DNA of 64,000 nt from assembly GCA_033060915.1 (NCBI GenBank), contig CM065377.1, positions 53,483,183 through 53,547,182 on the forward strand, written 5' to 3'. Of this stretch, positions 59,886 to 64,000 are shown piece after piece. The notes under the pieces are model-generated. The model had not been told where the DNA came from and ran no database searches. It was given only the letters and a program-made list of their open reading frames with translations. A program made the translations under genes and the position numbers. Every line of letters begins with the position of its first letter. Positions within the stretch are counted from its first letter, which is position 1. The DNA is from Euryodendron excelsum. Taxonomy: Eukaryota; Streptophyta; Magnoliopsida; Ericales; Pentaphylacaceae.

Positions 59886-60374
59886 AGGAGTTGTCCTTAG
59901 GTCGATTACTAATGAAATTTTGAGAGAATGTGTGTTAGCTGGTGACGGTGGATCGACTCGTAAAAGGCATCTATTGTCAATTCGTGCCCAATGGGACATG
60001 CAAATGAAATGCACAAATAGTATGCCTCAATCCTAGTCAATACATCATACACAAACAATATATATGCCGAACAACGACTTTTCAACTCCAATCTCCCACT
60101 CCACGTGCTCAAATACGACCGATTAGTAAATAAAACGCACATTATCTTAACTCCCCTAATGCTCCTAGCAATATGCAATGCTCCTAATTAATCAAACAAA
60201 AGAAACTATCGAAAAGAAAGAAATAAAAATCCTAACATGGTATCCATATTAAGTTTGAAGAAATTACTTAAGTCCGAAGCTGTAGATGCTTCCTTCGTAG
60301 GTGGGTGATCAATTCCTACCCTGTTTTTATGATTTGCAATTTTTTCGTTTTCGCAATTTGCTCGTTACTTCAAG

Positions 60375-60392
60375 TCCCCGACAATGGCGCCA
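60375..60392 (-). other. Primer-binding site of the Athila element
   Basis: The minus strand reads TGGCGCCATTGTCGGGGA, five bases after the 5' LTR. This differs by two bases from the Asp-tRNA-complementary site typical of Athila elements. Confidence 0.85.
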
Positions 60393-60397
60393 AAACT

Positions 60398-61973
60398 TGA
60401 TTTCACTTTCCTCGCTCACCGCAATGGAAGTGGCTGTAGTTTAAGTGGGGGTATCCCCACAATCGTGTTCTCCCATGAGACTTGTGCCAATCTAGTAATA
60501 GAAATAGGCAAAGTTTAAAAAACTATGCAAATTGAAGTCGCAAGCCAAGGACGGAATTGATGGCGATGGTAACGAAAATTGACCGAAAATCTTTTGGTGT
60601 TTGTGGATTTGTTTTGCTAGCAACTAAGCAAACAATTGAAATTAAATTAAGGCCACCAACTTGACTCTAGCTTATGCAATTCGGCAAATGTGAGAGTTTT
60701 ACTACAATAACAACAATTATAACTAAATTAATTTTTGATCTTACCAAAATTTCAATGAAAACAAGTAGGGATTTAAATTGATTAAAAAGGAGGTTTGGGT
60801 TCAAATGTTCTAATCTACCAATTCTAGCAAGGAATTTGAAAGGGGGAGTTTAGGTTAACTCAAATCAAGAACCGTCCAAAGGCCCTTGATTCGGAAGGTT
60901 TAGCTTTGAAAATTTAGAGATCTCTAATTATTTTGGAATTAAATTTTATCATCATTCATGGATTTTTTAGAAATAAATCGCATGTTACTAAATATGATTA
61001 TAAATCTAAGATTTCTACAACAATTAATTCTAAAATAATTAGAGAAAAAATACAAAATAGATATTCAACGAGATTGAGGACTCCCATTTCATTTCTTATG
61101 CTTTCCTTAGTAGATCTTCACATTTGTCCCCAAACAATGAAGTTAGCTTGTTGATTCCATAGTTGAAAGCTTGCCAAAGTGTAGAAATACCATCTCAACT
61201 TTAAATCAAAAGGATATATATATTGAACTAGAGTGAATGTAAAGGATTACAACAAAATAACACTAGAAATCTAACTAAACCCTTCCCCAAGTCCTACATA
61301 CAACAAGATAATGTAAATCTAAGCAAAATACAACTTTTCCCCTATTTTTATCTTTCTACCCGCGGTTGCTAACCCTAAAAACATAGCATCTTTTTCTTTT
61401 CTTCGACTGCTGGGTTGTTGGGCAAATTTGCCCTCCTCGTCCGAAGTGCACCCGACGGCCGTCCGCTATCCGTCGGGACACACCGTCCAGATGGTGAAGT
61501 AACCGTTCGGACAGTTATTTTACCGTTCAGACGGTCTTCAGACGCGAAGTCTCGGCTCTGCATTTCCTTCGAATGGGAAAACATGACTCTGTGATAGCTT
61601 CGAACGAAAATAATTGATTTTGTGATAGCTTTGAACGGGAAAACTCGACTCTGGAACGGGAAATTCCATCGTAGCGTCCGGACGCTTTTTCGTCTGTCCA
61701 AACATACTGTCCGAATACTTTACCCATCCGAACGGACCATCTGAACGGCTTTACCGTCCGAACGCCATTTTGACCGTCCGAACGGCCTTTTGACCATCTG
61801 GACGGACTCTTGCACTTTAAGTCCCATTTTTGGCCATTTTATCACCAAAAACCTATAATACACAAAAAAACTACTTTAGATCAATTTATTACTAAAAACT
61901 TATTCTAATACCCATATTGCGGCTAACAAACAACTAATTAGGGGACAAAGATTACACTTTTAGAGTGAAATCA
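60398..61973 (-). repeat. 5' LTR of the Athila element (right)
   Basis: It starts TGATTTCACTTTCC and ends GAGTGAAATCA, aligning along its length to 47448-49015, with small indels. It is the promoter LTR for the minus-strand transcript. Confidence 0.95.
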
Positions 61974-62120
61974 GTGTGCCCCACTAGATGACATCTCCTA
62001 TCCCCACCCCTTATCCCGTAAACAAACATACAATAGAATTAGAACACAAGATTGTAATTATTCATGCTTTTATGCTCTCACATCGCCTTTTGCTAAGGTC
62101 AGAAGCCTGGAATTCTCGTA

Positions 62121-62337
62121 CATTTTTTTTTTTTTTATGACCGGGTGTCCAGGGCAGGTTGTGTACACCTCCACTAATTCCGGGACCTGTGTAATCTCTC
62201 GTCACATACAAACCGGATAATTATTGAGTCAAATGCTCTGAGAGTAGTTCAAAAAAGTTGATAACACTTAAGAGGTTTCGAACTTAAGACAAAACAAATT
62301 CCAAAGCCACGCCACCATGCCAACCCTTAGAGTTTTT
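62121..62337 (-). mobile_element. SINE with pol III promoter boxes, poly(A) tail and target duplication
   Basis: On the minus strand the unit has TGGCATGGTGGCGTGG (A-box-like), then AGTTCGAAACC (matching the GGTTCGANNCC B box at nearly all positions), a body ending GGAGGTGTACACAACC...GGACACCCGG, and an A14 tail at 62123-62136. GGAATTCTCGTA (62109-62120) and GGAATTCTCATA (62338-62349) form a 12-bp target duplication with one mismatch. Its 3' part matches fragments at 33023 and 40455-40600, and a body common in angiosperm SINEs of the Au type; that family name is tentative. Confidence 0.75.
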
Positions 62338-62604
62338 GGAATTCTCATATGGTCATACATACTACTAGTAATTTAGAGCTTGGAGTCCCATGATTCATGA
62401 AGCCCATCACTAGCTAGTCCTTTTTTAATCAGCCCATTTGATTATTTACACAGTTTCTGCCCCACCAGACCTCAACTTTTAAAGCTAAGAGAAAGCAAGA
62501 ACCCTACATCCTGGGGGTCCAACATGGACAAACATATTCTACTTTCTCTCATTTCTTCTACCTTCTTTCACTTAAAATATGCCAATTCGAGGGGAGGATA
62601 GAGA

Positions 62605-62642
62605 CATATATATACATATACATATATATATATATATATATA
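62605..62642. repeat. (TA)n microsatellite
   Basis: Nearly continuous TA/ATAC units. Confidence 0.85.
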
Positions 62643-63409
62643 ACATTTTTGTGTATCCATATATATACTGTGGAATGTTCATGCACTTATATACCAATTA
62701 CAAACTAGCTAGAAAGTGAATGTTTGAGGAATCAAGAGGTGCTAATCTGTACCCAACAAGTGCAGATGAATGTAGAGTGCAGGAGCCAATTCAGGCACTG
62801 TGTGTGGGGAACTATGAACCCTCTCCCAACGACATGATTGTCATCAACTAAACGTATGTAACAGTGTTTTAGGTTTAGTCTTAATTGGACTGCTGTATTG
62901 TCTAGGTAATGTGCATTAGTTGTTGTAAAGTCATTTTAGCCGACTTGATGTTGAATTAGTGGAATTAATCACATGTGCCCAGTCCCAGTAAATGCTCGAT
63001 GCTGATAAAAAATTTAAAGAGTAACCCAGTGCATGAGACTCTAGTCGCTGTGAGGGTCAGATGTGCATAGCTTTTGCTCCAAGTACAGATATGTTATTTC
63101 CGTGTTTCGAACTAGTGATACCCAAATTGCAATAAAGTAGCTTTACACTAATTGAAATTTTATTGGCTAAAAACATGAAAAGAGTTTACTAGTGCGAGTG
63201 AGCTTGAGCTTGGCTGATCACCATTCACCACCTAGGTTGAATGGCCCGTGCCAACATGCCTGAATAACACTTCATATTCCTTGTCACATAGACTTTGCTG
63301 GTAGCTAGCTCTGAAATAATTTCTTTTAAAGTGTATCCCATATCATTTTTAGGGTTACGTTTTCTCTCATGAAAGGTTGAATAAGTAGTTCACATATTCA
63401 TTAGAAACT

Positions 63410-63633
63410 GAGTTTGTGATGTCCAGAACCTTTGAGGGCAGGAGGAGATGCATAGGGTCTAGTAGAATTCCCACATCGCTTGAAGAATGTGAAATGAAAA
63501 GCTATATATGTAGGCTCGGTCTTCTATTTACTACAACGCATTTTAAAACGTGTGAGCTATAACCCAAAGTGAATAATGTTGTGCTAGCTGGACCTAATGT
63601 GATTGAATTTGTGATGGCTAGAACCTTTGAGGG
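63410..63633. repeat. Direct repeats 195 bp apart
   Basis: GAGTTTGTGATGTCCAGAAC at 63410, running on as CTTTGAGGG, and the related GAATTTGTGATGGCTAGAAC at 63605 bracket a 165-bp stretch with CCCACATCGC and CGCATTTTAAAACG, words seen together in dispersed eudicot repeats. Confidence 0.5.
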
Positions 63634-63744
63634 AAGGGGACATTATTATATTAGGTGGACTCGTGACATAACTTAAGGCTTGATTTTCAAAAAGGCTACC
63701 AAACTAGCCAATTGAACCCTGCAACTGGGTGTTGTTGCTCATGA

Positions 63745-63866
63745 AATCTCGGTAGTATCAAAAATGTCATATATAGAAGATGCATTGCCTTCTTTTTTCA
63801 ACTGAGATCTCAGTAGTATTAAAGAATCCCACATAGAGAAGATGCAGTGCCTTCTTTCAACTGATA
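63745..63866. repeat. Two-copy 61-bp tandem duplication
   Basis: ATCTCGGTAGTATCAAA...GATGCATTGCCTTC is followed directly at 63806 by ATCTCAGTAGTATTAAA...GATGCAGTGCCTTC. Confidence 0.8.
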
Positions 63867-64000
63867 AAAAAAAAAGCATAAAATCAATTGCAGGATGATG
63901 CTAGTCACCTCTTGGTAACGTTTGGTACAACGGCTATAATCCCATGCTGAAGACCATCTAATCCAATTATTAGATGTTCTTTGGTACAATATCACGAGTG

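Larger units (their letters stand above)
47448..61973 (-). mobile_element. Full-length Ty3/gypsy LTR retrotransposon, Athila lineage, decayed
   Basis: LTRs of 1568 and 1576 bp bound a 14.5-kb element. On the minus strand come gag, protease (DLGSS), reverse transcriptase with the Athila-typical FMDD motif, RNase H, integrase, and after pol an additional frame at the env-like position. The primer site resembles the Asp-tRNA site of Athila elements. Five-base flanks are AAGTG and GTGTG, not a convincing duplication. Frame breaks occur in every domain, and integrase is split by a 1.3-kb insertion. Confidence 0.95.
62650..64000. other. Intergenic right end of the window
   Basis: No gene is supported. 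It contains two short direct-repeat systems (63410-63633 and 63745-63866) and CCCACATCGC near 63471, a word common in plant dispersed repeats. Confidence 0.45.

Overview
The window is nuclear DNA from a flowering plant, most likely a woody eudicot. It has AT-rich intergenic DNA, long introns with GT-AG borders, NAC transcription factors, a plant-type guanylate-binding protein gene, and Ty3/gypsy elements of the Tat and Athila lineages. No tRNA, rRNA or CRISPR locus was seen.

Layout. (1) 2.9-18.7 kb, minus strand: a complete 14-exon gene for a guanylate-binding-protein-like large GTPase with a long coiled coil (1065 codons plus stop, all exon phases agree). Its large introns hold five short non-autonomous elements with terminal inverted repeats and 8-bp target duplications, best explained as hAT-type MITEs. 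(2) 19.86-29.98 kb: a full-length, decayed Tat-lineage Ty3/gypsy element with 605-bp LTRs and an exact 5-bp target duplication. Gag-pol lies on the minus strand. A second, antisense reading frame lies on the plus strand with its own TATA box and at least one plausible intron. The 3' ends of the two convergent units are separated by seven 65-bp tandem repeats, most of which carry a short palindrome. (3) 33.6-41.8 kb, minus strand: two intact NAC genes in tandem, with the same intron positions and phases and an identical-length middle exon. (4) 47.45-61.97 kb: a 14.5-kb Athila-lineage Ty3/gypsy element with 1.57-kb LTRs, an Asp-tRNA-like primer site, decayed gag-pol and a downstream env-like reading frame. 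A 1.3-kb foreign insertion splits its integrase and is bordered by a 131-bp direct duplication. (5) 62.1-62.3 kb: a SINE with a pol III B box, poly(A) tail and 12-bp target duplication.

Only three ordinary host genes are supported: the GTPase and the two NAC genes. The rest is transposon-derived or featureless AT-rich DNA. I see no new multi-gene system. The strongest leads are the antisense unit with its hairpin minisatellite in the Tat element, the two insertions flanked by unusually long direct duplications, and the dense set of MITEs inside one essential-looking gene.
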